Source: an uncultured Prevotella sp. (GTDB lineage Bacteria; Bacteroidota; Bacteroidia; Bacteroidales; Bacteroidaceae). From it: a stretch of 37,736 nucleotides of DNA. Shown here piece after piece: positions 14,949 through 24,096 of the stretch. The translations under genes were made by a program, and so were the position numbers. How positions within the stretch are numbered: the stretch's first letter is position 1; every line of letters starts with the position of its first letter. The stretch lies in NCBI GenBank assembly GCA_938028745.1, contig CALIZL010000059.1, positions 1-37,736 on the forward strand. The letters run 5' to 3'. Below the pieces are notes generated by a model. That model had not been told where the DNA came from, did not search any database, and saw only the letters and a program-made list of their open reading frames with translations.

Positions 14949-14965
14949 TTAACGAAAGTTATATA
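14949..14965 (+). promoter_or_regulatory. Upstream block shared with FecR-like ORF (copy B)
   Basis: TTAACGAAAGTTATATA lies 67 bases before the fecR ATG, with GCGTA 40 bases downstream of the GTTAAC. It is the counterpart of copy A at 13402-13418, which keeps the same spacing to within one base. Confidence 0.55.
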
Positions 14966-15015
14966 CAAGTATCTTGTTTGCGTATTCGCGTATATATATT
15001 AGAAGTTAACAGAAT

Positions 15016-15981
15016 ATGGACAAACGTATCGAAGAATTATATCAGCAATACTTATCGGGGCAACTATCGCAAGAAGATTTTGAGGAGTTGCAACGCAAGG
15101 TTACACGGGCCACCGATGAGGAGCTGTGGAACTTGATGTGTGAAGACTTTTCCATGTCGTCTGAATTGGCTGAAATGAGCGATGAATCGCAGCAAAGGAT
15201 ATGGCAACGCATTCATGATGAGATACAAAAGGGGCGACGGCGCAAGCTCATGCACACGCTTTTGCGCTATGCAGCGGTGGTAGTGGTGGTGCTATCCCTG
15301 CTTGGTGGCGGTTATTGGGGACTTCGTTCGCTTAACTCGGCAACACCCGTCTACACCTATGTAAACGTGAAGGCCGGCAGCAAGAGCGTGATAACGTTGC
15401 CCGACGGAACCCACGTCAGCCTGAACGGAAACAGTCAGTTGCGTTACAACGTGGTGCCCAAAGCACATCGCGAAGTGGTGTTGATGAAAGGCGAGGCTTA
15501 CTTTGATGTGGCCAAAGATGCCAACTGCCCTTTTCGGGTGCATGTAAACGATATGCAAATAGAAGTGTTGGGCACAACGTTTAATGTGCGGTGCCATTCG
15601 GACGAAATAGAGACGTCGTTGTTTACGGGTGCCGTTCGGCTTTCGGCCAAAGGCCTTCGGCAGGCTTATCAACTGCTGCCTGGTAAGAAGTCTATTTACC
15701 AACCCGCATCGCATAACATCGAGATTTGTGACAATGATGGCGCCAGCGACGGAAGATGGAAAGACGGTTATTTGGCGTTTAGCAGCAGCCCGCTCGGCGA
15801 AGTGCTGCACGAAATCGAGAATTGGTATGGCGTAACCATCCAACTTCGCAACCAACACTTGGCAAACGACCTGCTTACAGGTTCGTTTTATCATGAAACA
15901 TTAGAAAGTGTGCTCCACTCGTTGAGCATGCAATATGGCTTTAAGTATCGTGTAAATCGTGGTTATGTAGTTATTGAATAA
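15016..15981 (+). CDS. FecR-family anti-sigma factor
   Basis: This 321-residue inner-membrane regulator has three parts. The cytoplasmic anti-sigma domain (1-75, including LSGQLSQEDFEELQ and EELWNLMCEDFSMS) holds the ECF sigma factor. One membrane span follows (about 84-105, rich in V and L). The periplasmic part has the FecR domain (about 118-215: GSKSVITLPDGTHVSLNGNS, GEAYFDVAKD and VLGTTFNV) and a DUF4974-type C-terminal domain (about 245-321, LGEVLHEIENWYGV to YRVNRGYVVIE), which contacts the STN domain of the partner SusC. SusC1, 24 bases downstream, has such an STN domain. The gene should form one operon with susC1-susD1. Confidence 0.93.
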   Translation: MDKRIEELYQQYLSGQLSQEDFEELQRKVTRATDEELWNLMCEDFSMSSELAEMSDESQQRIWQRIHDEIQKGRRRKLMHTLLRYAAVVVVVLSLLGGGYWGLRSLNSATPVYTYVNVKAGSKSVITLPDGTHVSLNGNSQLRYNVVPKAHREVVLMKGEAYFDVAKDANCPFRVHVNDMQIEVLGTTFNVRCHSDEIETSLFTGAVRLSAKGLRQAYQLLPGKKSIYQPASHNIEICDNDGASDGRWKDGYLAFSSSPLGEVLHEIENWYGVTIQLRNQHLANDLLTGSFYHETLESVLHSLSMQYGFKYRVNRGYVVIE

Positions 15982-16005
15982 ACAAAACCTAAAAACCTAT
16001 ATCAT

Positions 16006-19000
16006 ATGGCAGGCAATCTAAAAAGTAGAAGGAGGGGCCTTCTTCGTTTCTTGTTGATGATGGTATTGTTGCTTGTACCAACAATGTTGTCGGCCCAGCG
16101 CGGCAAGGTTAGTCTTAATCTTCAAAACGAAGAAGTGAGCCAATTTATTCGGCAAGTAGAGAAACAAACAAAATATACGTTTGTGTATCGCAACAACGTA
16201 CTTCAACCCAAGACGAAAGTTACGTGCGTGTGTAAGGATTGGCCGTTGGAGAAAGCACTTGCGCATGTGTTCTCTTCGTTGGGCATTCAATACTCTTTCA
16301 ACAACAATACCATCGTATTGGTGAAGGGAAAGGTTGAGAATGCAGAGCAGAAGGGAACGAAATCGGCAGAAGGAAAGAACACTGACACAACGGACAAGAA
16401 GAAACTATCGGGCATTGTTCGCGACGAAAACGGCGAGCCGATTATAGGTGCCAGCGTTTTAGTTAAAGGCACGAAGGTGGGCACGGTTACCAACGCGGAG
16501 GGCGAGTTCTCGTTGGATGCTCCTGCCAGTGGCATGCTCGTAATTTCTTATATGGGCTTTGCCACACGCGAAGTTCCCATCAAAAACAATTCGAACTTAA
16601 AGATTACTTTAAACGAAGACGAGGCGCAAAACCTCAACGAAGTGGTGGTTGTGGGCTATGGCACACAAAAGAAAGCGTCGGTAACGGGTGCTATCGCATC
16701 GGTAACGACAAAAGATTTGGTGCAGACCCCACAGGCCAACATCAGTAACATGCTGGTGGGTAAGATGCCCGGACTGATTGCCATGCAGCGAAGTGGCGCG
16801 CCAGGCGAAGACAATTCTACGCTGCTAATTCGCGGTGTGAGTACGTTTTCCGACAATACGGCGCCGTTGGTGATGATTGACGGAGTGGAGCGTCCTAATT
16901 ATAATGGGCTCGACCCCAACGAAATTGAATCGGTAAGCATACTTAAAGATGCCTCGGCCACCGCCATTTATGGTGTTCGTGGTGCAAATGGTGTTATCTT
17001 AATTACCACACGGAAAGGGCAGAAGGGCAAACCTCATTTAAGCTATTCGGGCAATGTAGCCGTTCAATCGCCTACCGCCTTGCCTCATTATCTGAACAGC
17101 GCACAATACTGCGAAATGTATAACGAGGCGTTGAAGAATGATGCCTATACAAAGGGCACATCCTACGTTCCACGCTTTACCGACGAAGACATAAGGCTCT
17201 ATCGCGAAGGAACCGACCCCATTATGCACCCTAATACGGATTGGGTGGGAACATTCTTGCGTAAAGCCTCGTTGCGCACGCAACACAACTTCAACATATC
17301 GGGCGGCACAGACCGTGTGAAGTATTTTATCTCGGCTGGCTTTTTTAATCAGGGTGGCATGTACAAATACACAAAAATAGACCGCGACCATGATGTGAAT
17401 GCCTCGGACACACGTTATAACTTCCGTTCAAATCTCGACTTTAACATCACACAAGACTTTAAGGCCGTTGTGCAGTTGTCTACCCAGATAAACGACATCC
17501 GTACGCCGGGCCTTGGCAATAGCAACCTGTGGAAAGAAATATCTTGGGCCACTCCGTTGGGTACTCCCGGCATGGTAGATGGAAAATTGGTTCGCCTTGA
17601 AAACACCATCGACGACGAAAACCCTTGGCAAGCCTTGTTGAACAATGGCTATAAAAACACCTTTGCCAATACCATCAATACAACGCTGCGTTTTGAGTAC
17701 GACCTGTCGCGGCTGTTGTTGAAAGGGTTGTCGGTTCATGCCAGCACCTCTTACGACAGTTATTATAATAGTAGGCGCCTTTCGGTGAAAACCATGCAGA
17801 CCTTTGTACCGAAGAGAGACCCGAACGACCCCACCCATATTATCCTTGTTCCCCAGAATGAGGCAGGCACTTGGGGCGGTGGTTTCGAGTATGACAAAAA
17901 CAGGAAGGTGTATTTTGAAACCGGTATTCACTTCGACCGAACATTTGGAAAGCATCAGGCCACGGCACTCTTGCTTTACAACCAAAGTAAATATTATGCC
18001 CCGAACTTGGCTTACCATGTTCCCAATGCCTATCAAGGAATTGTTGGGCGCGTTACTTATGGCTATGCCAATCGTTATTTGGCAGAGTTCAACATGGGTT
18101 ATAACGGCACGGAGAATTTCGCCGCCGGACGGCGGTTTGGTTTCTTCCCTGCGGTGTCGGCAGGTTGGGTTGTTAGCGAAGAACCATTCTTTCCTAAGAA
18201 CAACTGGGTGGTTTACATGAAGTTAAGGGCAACCTATGGCGAGGTAGGTAATGATAAGATTGGTGGCGACCGCTTTTTGTACCTACCCTCTGTCTATGGC
18301 GAAACAAGCGGAAAGCTGACGGGCTACAACTTCGGTTCGTCTGCAAACCCCGTTTATTCGCAGATGATAGAAGAGAAACGCTTAGGCAACCCGTTGCTGA
18401 CATGGGAGAAAGCGCGTAAGCTTAATTTAGGTGTCGACATGAACTTCTTGAAAAATCACCTCACGGTGTCGTTCGACTATTTTAAGGAACGCCGTAACAA
18501 CATTCTCTCAAACAGAAACAGCGCACCCATGCTGATTGGGGCATCGTTGCCGGCTTATAACATGGGCGAAATGGAAAACGCTGGCTTTGAATTAGATGTG
18601 AACTACCGCAATAACATTCGCGACTTTAACTATTGGGGCCGTTTCAACTATTCTTTTGCGCGCAATAAAATTCTTTTTCAAGACGAAGTGCCAGAGAAGT
18701 ACGCTTATCAAATGCGTACAGGTAGGCGCGTAGGGCAGTTCTATGGTCTGCTTTTTGATGGCTTCTATAACTCGTGGGAAGAGATAAACGCGCTCGACCG
18801 CCCAGTAAGCAGTTGGAACGGCAATCGCTTACAGCCTGGCGACATGCGCTATGTGGATGTGAACAAGGATGGAAAGATAGACATGTACGACATGGTGCCC
18901 ATCGGATATTCGCCAACCCCGGAGATAATCTATGGTTTCTCGGTTGGTTGTAGTTGGCGCGGCATCGACTTCTCTGCTCTCTTTCAGGGCGCATCCCATG

Positions 19001-19425
19001 TTTCAATCAAATACTTTGGGCGTGCGTTGTGGCCGTTTATCAACGCACACAACAGTGCGAAGACCTTAATATTGGAGCGTTGGACACAGGAACGCTACGA
19101 ACGGGGAGAGGCCATTAACTTCCCTCGCTTGTCGATGAGCCCCTCGCGAGATACCGATAATAACTATCAAGACTCTAATTTTTGGATTCGCAATGCCGAC
19201 TATCTGCGTTTGAAGAACGTTGAGATAGGTTACACTTTTCGCAAGAGCCAACTCAAAGCCTTGGGCTTAGAGAGTTTAAGGCTTTATGTTAGTGGCACTA
19301 ACCTGTTTACTTGGACAGACGTTATCGACTTAGACCCAGAGGCGCCTTCCAAAGGCGGTGCAACAGAAATCAACACCTATCCGTTGCAGAAAATCTACAA
19401 TGTCGGCATAAATGTTCAATTCTAA
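16006..19425 (+). CDS. SusC/RagA-type TonB-dependent transporter with STN domain (SusC1)
   Basis: This 1139-residue outer membrane transporter imports oligosaccharides with its SusD partner, powered by TonB. In order it has: signal peptide (cut near LSAQ, residue 30); STN domain (about 34-102, VSLNLQNEEVSQFIRQVEKQ to NTIVLV); a charged linker; a carboxypeptidase-D regulatory-like domain (about 132-205, SGIVRDENGEPIIGASV); plug (about 208-335) with NEVVVVGYGTQKK and the SusC signature LKDASATAIYGVRGANGVI; and a barrel ending YNVGINVQF. The STN domain makes this the signal transducer of the locus, acting on FecR. The gene lies 24 bases after fecR. Its 3' end is 13 bases before the susD1 start. 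Confidence 0.95.
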   Translation: MAGNLKSRRRGLLRFLLMMVLLLVPTMLSAQRGKVSLNLQNEEVSQFIRQVEKQTKYTFVYRNNVLQPKTKVTCVCKDWPLEKALAHVFSSLGIQYSFNNNTIVLVKGKVENAEQKGTKSAEGKNTDTTDKKKLSGIVRDENGEPIIGASVLVKGTKVGTVTNAEGEFSLDAPASGMLVISYMGFATREVPIKNNSNLKITLNEDEAQNLNEVVVVGYGTQKKASVTGAIASVTTKDLVQTPQANISNMLVGKMPGLIAMQRSGAPGEDNSTLLIRGVSTFSDNTAPLVMIDGVERPNYNGLDPNEIESVSILKDASATAIYGVRGANGVILITTRKGQKGKPHLSYSGNVAVQSPTALPHYLNSAQYCEMYNEALKNDAYTKGTSYVPRFTDEDIRLYREGTDPIMHPNTDWVGTFLRKASLRTQHNFNISGGTDRVKYFISAGFFNQGGMYKYTKIDRDHDVNASDTRYNFRSNLDFNITQDFKAVVQLSTQINDIRTPGLGNSNLWKEISWATPLGTPGMVDGKLVRLENTIDDENPWQALLNNGYKNTFANTINTTLRFEYDLSRLLLKGLSVHASTSYDSYYNSRRLSVKTMQTFVPKRDPNDPTHIILVPQNEAGTWGGGFEYDKNRKVYFETGIHFDRTFGKHQATALLLYNQSKYYAPNLAYHVPNAYQGIVGRVTYGYANRYLAEFNMGYNGTENFAAGRRFGFFPAVSAGWVVSEEPFFPKNNWVVYMKLRATYGEVGNDKIGGDRFLYLPSVYGETSGKLTGYNFGSSANPVYSQMIEEKRLGNPLLTWEKARKLNLGVDMNFLKNHLTVSFDYFKERRNNILSNRNSAPMLIGASLPAYNMGEMENAGFELDVNYRNNIRDFNYWGRFNYSFARNKILFQDEVPEKYAYQMRTGRRVGQFYGLLFDGFYNSWEEINALDRPVSSWNGNRLQPGDMRYVDVNKDGKIDMYDMVPIGYSPTPEIIYGFSVGCSWRGIDFSALFQGASHVSIKYFGRALWPFINAHNSAKTLILERWTQERYERGEAINFPRLSMSPSRDTDNNYQDSNFWIRNADYLRLKNVEIGYTFRKSQLKALGLESLRLYVSGTNLFTWTDVIDLDPEAPSKGGATEINTYPLQKIYNVGINVQF

Positions 19426-19438
19426 AAAAACCTTCCTT

Positions 19439-21199
19439 ATGAAAAAGAAATCATCATATATAGCATGGATATTTGCTCCCGTATTGTTGGTTGCCTGTTC
19501 CGACTTCCTTGAAACTCCGCCTTCTGTTGATTATGGAGAGAACGAGGTGTTCGCAACACGTGCAGATGCAGAGAAATTGTTGACTACGCTTTATGCCGAG
19601 GGTATGCCTTATGGCTTTTGCATGAGCAGTTCTAATACCGACCGTAGGCTGTTATCGTCTTCTACGTTGGCCTCTGCCTGCGACGAAGGCGAGGATGTGG
19701 CCACTTGGGCAATGGGTAATGCCGCATGGAATGCAGGTAACCACACGAACAGCAACTTTACATGGGACGAAGATTGCCGTTTTTATTTGCGAAACCACAC
19801 CACACGTGTGGCAAACCTTATATTGAAACGCATTCATGAAGTGCCTTTCGATGAAGGAGACCCTGATTTTAACAAACGCGCAACGGGCGAGGCCTACTTC
19901 ATGAGAGCCATGTTGCTGTGGGAAGGTGTTTATCGTTATGGTGGTATGCCGATTGTAAGAGAAGTTATAGACCCGACAGACGTTTCGCAACGTTCTCGCA
20001 GCTCTTTTGCCGATTGCATCGACTCAATTCTTGTTGACTGCGACCGCGCCACACGTTATCTACCCGATTATTATACCGATAACACTAAGCTTGGGCGCGT
20101 TACGCGCATTGCTGCCTTGGCTTTGAAGGCACGGGTGTTGCTTTATGCAGCAAGTCCGCTGTTCAATACCAATACGCCTTACATGGCATTCCCAGGGCAC
20201 GAAGAGCTTATTGGTTATGGCAATTATGACAAGGAACGTTGGAAAAAGGCAGCCGATGCAGCCAAAGCTACAATTGATGCAGCGCTTAATTCGGGGCATT
20301 ATCGGCTGTTTAACACGGGCAATCCCGATAAGGATTATGAGGACGTGTGGACCATTCCAGATAATGAAGAAATTATTTTGGGTAACATGAAGTATAGGAA
20401 CTTCAAGACAACGAGCCGTCCTTTGGTTGCAAATCTGCCTACATGGGCGATGAATAAGGCTTGGGGCGATGCAGGGTTATATGTAACATTCAATTTTGTT
20501 CGGCATTACGAGAAACGTGCTGATGGCGAACCCGCAGATTGGAATATGAATGGAGGCGACAACCTGATTGATATCTATAACAGTCTTGACCCTCGATTTA
20601 AACAAACCGTTGCTTATCACAGCAGTAGTTGGAACGATGAAATACCATTTATCAACTTCCTTGAAGGCGGAGCCGAGAAATCAAAAATGGATCGCACGTG
20701 TCATTTGCTCCATAAGTGGGTTCCCCGCATACTACATGTAAATGGCAGCAACACGGCCAATGTGCAATGGCCTGTTTTTAGGTTGGCAGAACTATACTTA
20801 AACTATGCTGAGGCACTTAACGAATATGAAAGTGCACCACCCCAGGCAGCTTATGATGCCGTGAACCTTATTCGTACGCGTGCGGGAATGCCCGATTTCC
20901 CTGCGGGAATGACGAAAGAAGCCTTCCGAACGAAACTTCGTAACGAGCGTTCGGTAGAGTTGGCATTCGAAGATCACCGCTTTTGGGATATTCGAAGATG
21001 GCGCATCGCTGGTGAAGAAGGCGTGATGAAGGGTAAGTTTTATGGCTTGAAAATCCATTCCACGGATGGAAACAAGACCCATATCCACTATGAGCCGTAT
21101 GTGTTTGAGCATCGCTTTTGGAATGATAACTGTTATTTATATGCCATTGACCAAAAGGAAGTAAATAAAGGCTACCTCATCCAAAACCCAGGATGGTAA
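19439..21199 (+). CDS. SusD/RagB-type surface glycan-binding lipoprotein (SusD1)
   Basis: This 586-residue lipoprotein has lipobox LLVAC (C20) and forms the lid over SusC1 on the cell surface. The SusD pattern is present: CSDFLETPP after the lipid site; N-terminal helical TPR-like region (AEKLLTTLYAEG); RFYLRNHTTRVANLIL; GEAYFMRAMLLWEGVYRYGGMPIV; and the C-terminal RLAELYLNYAEALNEYES, then ERSVELAFEDHRFWDIRRW. I chose ATG 19439 rather than the in-frame ATG at 19412. The later one gives a standard short signal peptide and does not overlap susC1. Confidence 0.94.
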   Translation: MKKKSSYIAWIFAPVLLVACSDFLETPPSVDYGENEVFATRADAEKLLTTLYAEGMPYGFCMSSSNTDRRLLSSSTLASACDEGEDVATWAMGNAAWNAGNHTNSNFTWDEDCRFYLRNHTTRVANLILKRIHEVPFDEGDPDFNKRATGEAYFMRAMLLWEGVYRYGGMPIVREVIDPTDVSQRSRSSFADCIDSILVDCDRATRYLPDYYTDNTKLGRVTRIAALALKARVLLYAASPLFNTNTPYMAFPGHEELIGYGNYDKERWKKAADAAKATIDAALNSGHYRLFNTGNPDKDYEDVWTIPDNEEIILGNMKYRNFKTTSRPLVANLPTWAMNKAWGDAGLYVTFNFVRHYEKRADGEPADWNMNGGDNLIDIYNSLDPRFKQTVAYHSSSWNDEIPFINFLEGGAEKSKMDRTCHLLHKWVPRILHVNGSNTANVQWPVFRLAELYLNYAEALNEYESAPPQAAYDAVNLIRTRAGMPDFPAGMTKEAFRTKLRNERSVELAFEDHRFWDIRRWRIAGEEGVMKGKFYGLKIHSTDGNKTHIHYEPYVFEHRFWNDNCYLYAIDQKEVNKGYLIQNPGW

Positions 21200-21256
21200 A
21201 TATATGGTAAATATATGGTACGTTATAGTATGCCTTAATGCAAAAAAGATAGAACA

Positions 21257-24070
21257 ATGAAATACAGAGATTATATTCATATAGTATGTGCGCTCATGCT
21301 GTTCTGTTCGCCAGTAAATGCACAAAATGCCGCAGATACGGCGGCAACACAAATTGCATACGGCGCACAACCCTCGTGGGCACAAACGGCTGCCATCTCA
21401 ACAGTAGGGGGCGAACGCCTAATGGAGATTACATCGCCCACGGTGGGCAATGCCTTAAAGGGATTGTTGCCGGGATTGTCGATGCTCCAAAAGTCGGGCG
21501 AGCCTGGTTACGACTTTTATATGGAGAACATGTTCACGCGTGGAGTGAGCTCGTTCAACGGCAAACAGCAAATGCTTGTCTTCGTCGACGGCTTTGAAAC
21601 GCCGCTGGATAACATCTCCACAGAAGAGATAGAGTCGGTTTCTTTGCTGAAAGATGCGGCGGCATTGGCCATATATGGTTCGCGAGGAGCCAATGGTGTG
21701 TTGCTCATCACGACGAAGAAAGGCTTTCATTCTGCTCCGAAGATAGGATTTCGCATGCAAACGGGCATTCAGATGCCTACAATCATGGACTCGCCGATGG
21801 ACGCTTACCATTATGCAAGCCTCTATAATCAGGCACTTGCCAATGATGGGAAGGCGCCTTTGTATACAGACGAGGCCCTGTCGGCCTATCAGTCGGGCAG
21901 TAATGGCTATCTATACCCCAATGTAGATTGGAAAAAGCAAGTATATAAAAGCACTGCGCCTCTGACGATGGGCGAGCTTTCTTTTCGCGGAGGCGGTGGT
22001 GGCTTGAACTATTATGTCATGGCTGGCCTATTGCAAAACGACGGTCTTTATCGTGGAACCGACTCTAAGGGGCGTGAAAGTGCTAATGTAGATTATTCGC
22101 GTTATAATTTCAGAGCCAACTTGGATGTTGACATCACGCGTTATTTCCGAGCTTCGCTTTATTCTGGTGCAAGTCTGGCAGACAAGACAACGCCCGGCGG
22201 AGGTGGTGCAGACGACTACCTAAAATCTATATGGACCACTCCCCCTAATGCTTTCCCCGTATACAATCCGAATGGAAGTATTGGCGGAACTTCGCTTTAT
22301 ACCAATCCCGTGGCAAACCTTTTAAATCGCGGTTTGTACAAAGAAAACTCGCGTTCGTTGCAAGTAATCTTCGGCTTACAGTATGATTTTAGTGCTTTGG
22401 TGCGCGGATTAAGTGCCAAGGTGACGTTTGGCTATCACAATTTCATGGCAGAAACGTCGCCAAAAACGCGTGATTATGCACGTTATTCGCTTACACAAAC
22501 AGGTGTTGATGCGCAAAACAACCCGATTTATAGCTACATGCAATATGGTTCTGATGCTGCACTAACAGCCACAGAGGGGTTCCGAACCAGCGAAACGCGT
22601 GTGGGTTTGCAGGCACAGATAGATTATCAGCGGCGTTTCGGCAAGCATGGCATTCACTCCATGTTGCTGATGCTCAACGATCGCTACCAATTATATAATG
22701 TGCGCGACGACGAACGCTATGTAAACTTCGCAGGACGTTTGACCTATGACTTTGACAAACGATATGTTGCCGAGCTGGTTGCATCTTATATGGGAACCGA
22801 TAATTACGCACGCGGTCAGCGTTTTGGCGTCTTCCCTGCGTTGTCTGCGGCATGGATAGTAAGCAACGAGACGTTTATGAAAGCGGCATTGTGGGTCGAT
22901 TTCTTGAAGTTGCGTTCCTCTTATGGCCTTACGGGCAACAACCAAACGTCGGCCCGCTATATCTACGACGAGACTTATGGCGGCAATGGCAGTTATCTTT
23001 TCGGTGTAGGAAGTTCACAATCTTCTGGCTTTACCGAGAGAACCCTGGCCAATCCCTCTGTAACGTGGGAGAAGAAACGTATCTTTAATGTGGGAATCGA
23101 CGCCACGTTGTGGAGAAATCTCTCCATTAATCTAGATGTTTTCCACGAAACCCAATCAGAAATTCTCACTTATCCCTATGCACAAGTGCTGGGTATCGTA
23201 GGCGCATCCTATGGCGGCATACTCCCATTGATGAATGTGGGTAAGGTAACTAATCATGGTTTCGAATTCAAAGCGCGCTATCAAGGTAAGGTTAGCGACA
23301 AAATATCTTACTTTGCTGAGGCCGGAACATGGTATGCCATGAGTAGAGTTGACGAACAAGGAGAAGATGTAAAAGCCGAAAGCTACCTTTATAGGAAAGG
23401 CAACCCCGTGTGGAAACCCATTGTGTTGGAGGCCGACGGGTTCTATACGGCCAACGACTTTGACGGCGACGGCAAATTAAAGGCTGCCTTACCACAACCT
23501 CAATTCGGACATGTTGCGCCTGGCGACATTAAGTATAAGGATTATAATGGCGACCAAATCATCGATGAGAACGATGCGCACCCCGTTGGCAATGCAACCG
23601 TTCCTGCATGGAACTATATGCTGAGTGGAGGCATGAAGTACAAGGGTTTTGATGTTAGTGTACTGTTTCAAGGGGTTGCCCAGCGCGACATTTATTTGCG
23701 GGGAGCCAGTATTTACTCTTTCCAAAACAACGGAACGGCCTCTAACTTAGCCTTAGACAGTTGGACACCCACGCATACCGATGCCACTTATCCGCGTTTG
23801 TCGACAGTTGATTTCAACAACAACTACCGCACTTCTACCTTCTGGCGGCGCAATGGAAGTTTCCTAAGACTGCGCAATGTGCAGGTGGGTTACGAACTTG
23901 CCGAACGCGTTTCGCGTGCATTACGCCTAAGCAGCGTGTATTTCTACATGAATGCAACCAACTTGTTTACGCTCGACTACCTTGGAAAGTTGGGCGATGC
24001 CGAGCAAGACAACCTCTTAAGCTACCCGCTCATGCGTACTGTTAGTGTGGGTTTGAAACTTGCATTCTAA
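21257..24070 (+). CDS. SusC/RagA-type transporter lacking STN and regulatory domains (SusC2)
   Basis: This 937-residue transporter is about 200 residues shorter than SusC1. The signal peptide (to VNAQ, residue 23) is followed by only about 25 residues before the plug (AISTVGGERLMEITSPTVGNALKG). There is no STN domain and no carboxypeptidase-D regulatory-like domain. The SusC signature is present as LKDAAALAIYGSRGANGVL, and the barrel ends TVSVGLKLAF. It should transport but not signal. The short N-terminus is not due to a late start, because the signal peptide is intact. The leader before it (21200-21256) has two tandem GGTAAATATAT copies. It pairs with SusD2, 26 bases downstream. Confidence 0.93.
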   Translation: MKYRDYIHIVCALMLFCSPVNAQNAADTAATQIAYGAQPSWAQTAAISTVGGERLMEITSPTVGNALKGLLPGLSMLQKSGEPGYDFYMENMFTRGVSSFNGKQQMLVFVDGFETPLDNISTEEIESVSLLKDAAALAIYGSRGANGVLLITTKKGFHSAPKIGFRMQTGIQMPTIMDSPMDAYHYASLYNQALANDGKAPLYTDEALSAYQSGSNGYLYPNVDWKKQVYKSTAPLTMGELSFRGGGGGLNYYVMAGLLQNDGLYRGTDSKGRESANVDYSRYNFRANLDVDITRYFRASLYSGASLADKTTPGGGGADDYLKSIWTTPPNAFPVYNPNGSIGGTSLYTNPVANLLNRGLYKENSRSLQVIFGLQYDFSALVRGLSAKVTFGYHNFMAETSPKTRDYARYSLTQTGVDAQNNPIYSYMQYGSDAALTATEGFRTSETRVGLQAQIDYQRRFGKHGIHSMLLMLNDRYQLYNVRDDERYVNFAGRLTYDFDKRYVAELVASYMGTDNYARGQRFGVFPALSAAWIVSNETFMKAALWVDFLKLRSSYGLTGNNQTSARYIYDETYGGNGSYLFGVGSSQSSGFTERTLANPSVTWEKKRIFNVGIDATLWRNLSINLDVFHETQSEILTYPYAQVLGIVGASYGGILPLMNVGKVTNHGFEFKARYQGKVSDKISYFAEAGTWYAMSRVDEQGEDVKAESYLYRKGNPVWKPIVLEADGFYTANDFDGDGKLKAALPQPQFGHVAPGDIKYKDYNGDQIIDENDAHPVGNATVPAWNYMLSGGMKYKGFDVSVLFQGVAQRDIYLRGASIYSFQNNGTASNLALDSWTPTHTDATYPRLSTVDFNNNYRTSTFWRRNGSFLRLRNVQVGYELAERVSRALRLSSVYFYMNATNLFTLDYLGKLGDAEQDNLLSYPLMRTVSVGLKLAF

Positions 24071-24096
24071 TTTATTTTCCATTAAAACCTATTCTT

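Larger units (their letters stand above)
14270..15015. other. Repeat-filled gap between sigma and fecR
   Basis: This 746-base gap has no gene. In order it holds: an 8-bp hairpin CTAATCCA/TGGATTAG (14344-14370); a GGAGTTA-type array joined to AGCCAAATG and GTGGCGTTAG (14401-14459); a GTCGGACAA 9-mer array (14469-14519); a second copy of the GGAGTTA composite (14590-14647); and a TTCACC higher-order array (14649-14946). It ends with the block shared with the upstream FecR-like ORF (14949-14965), just before fecR. The frames open in the repeats are not plausible proteins. Confidence 0.8.
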
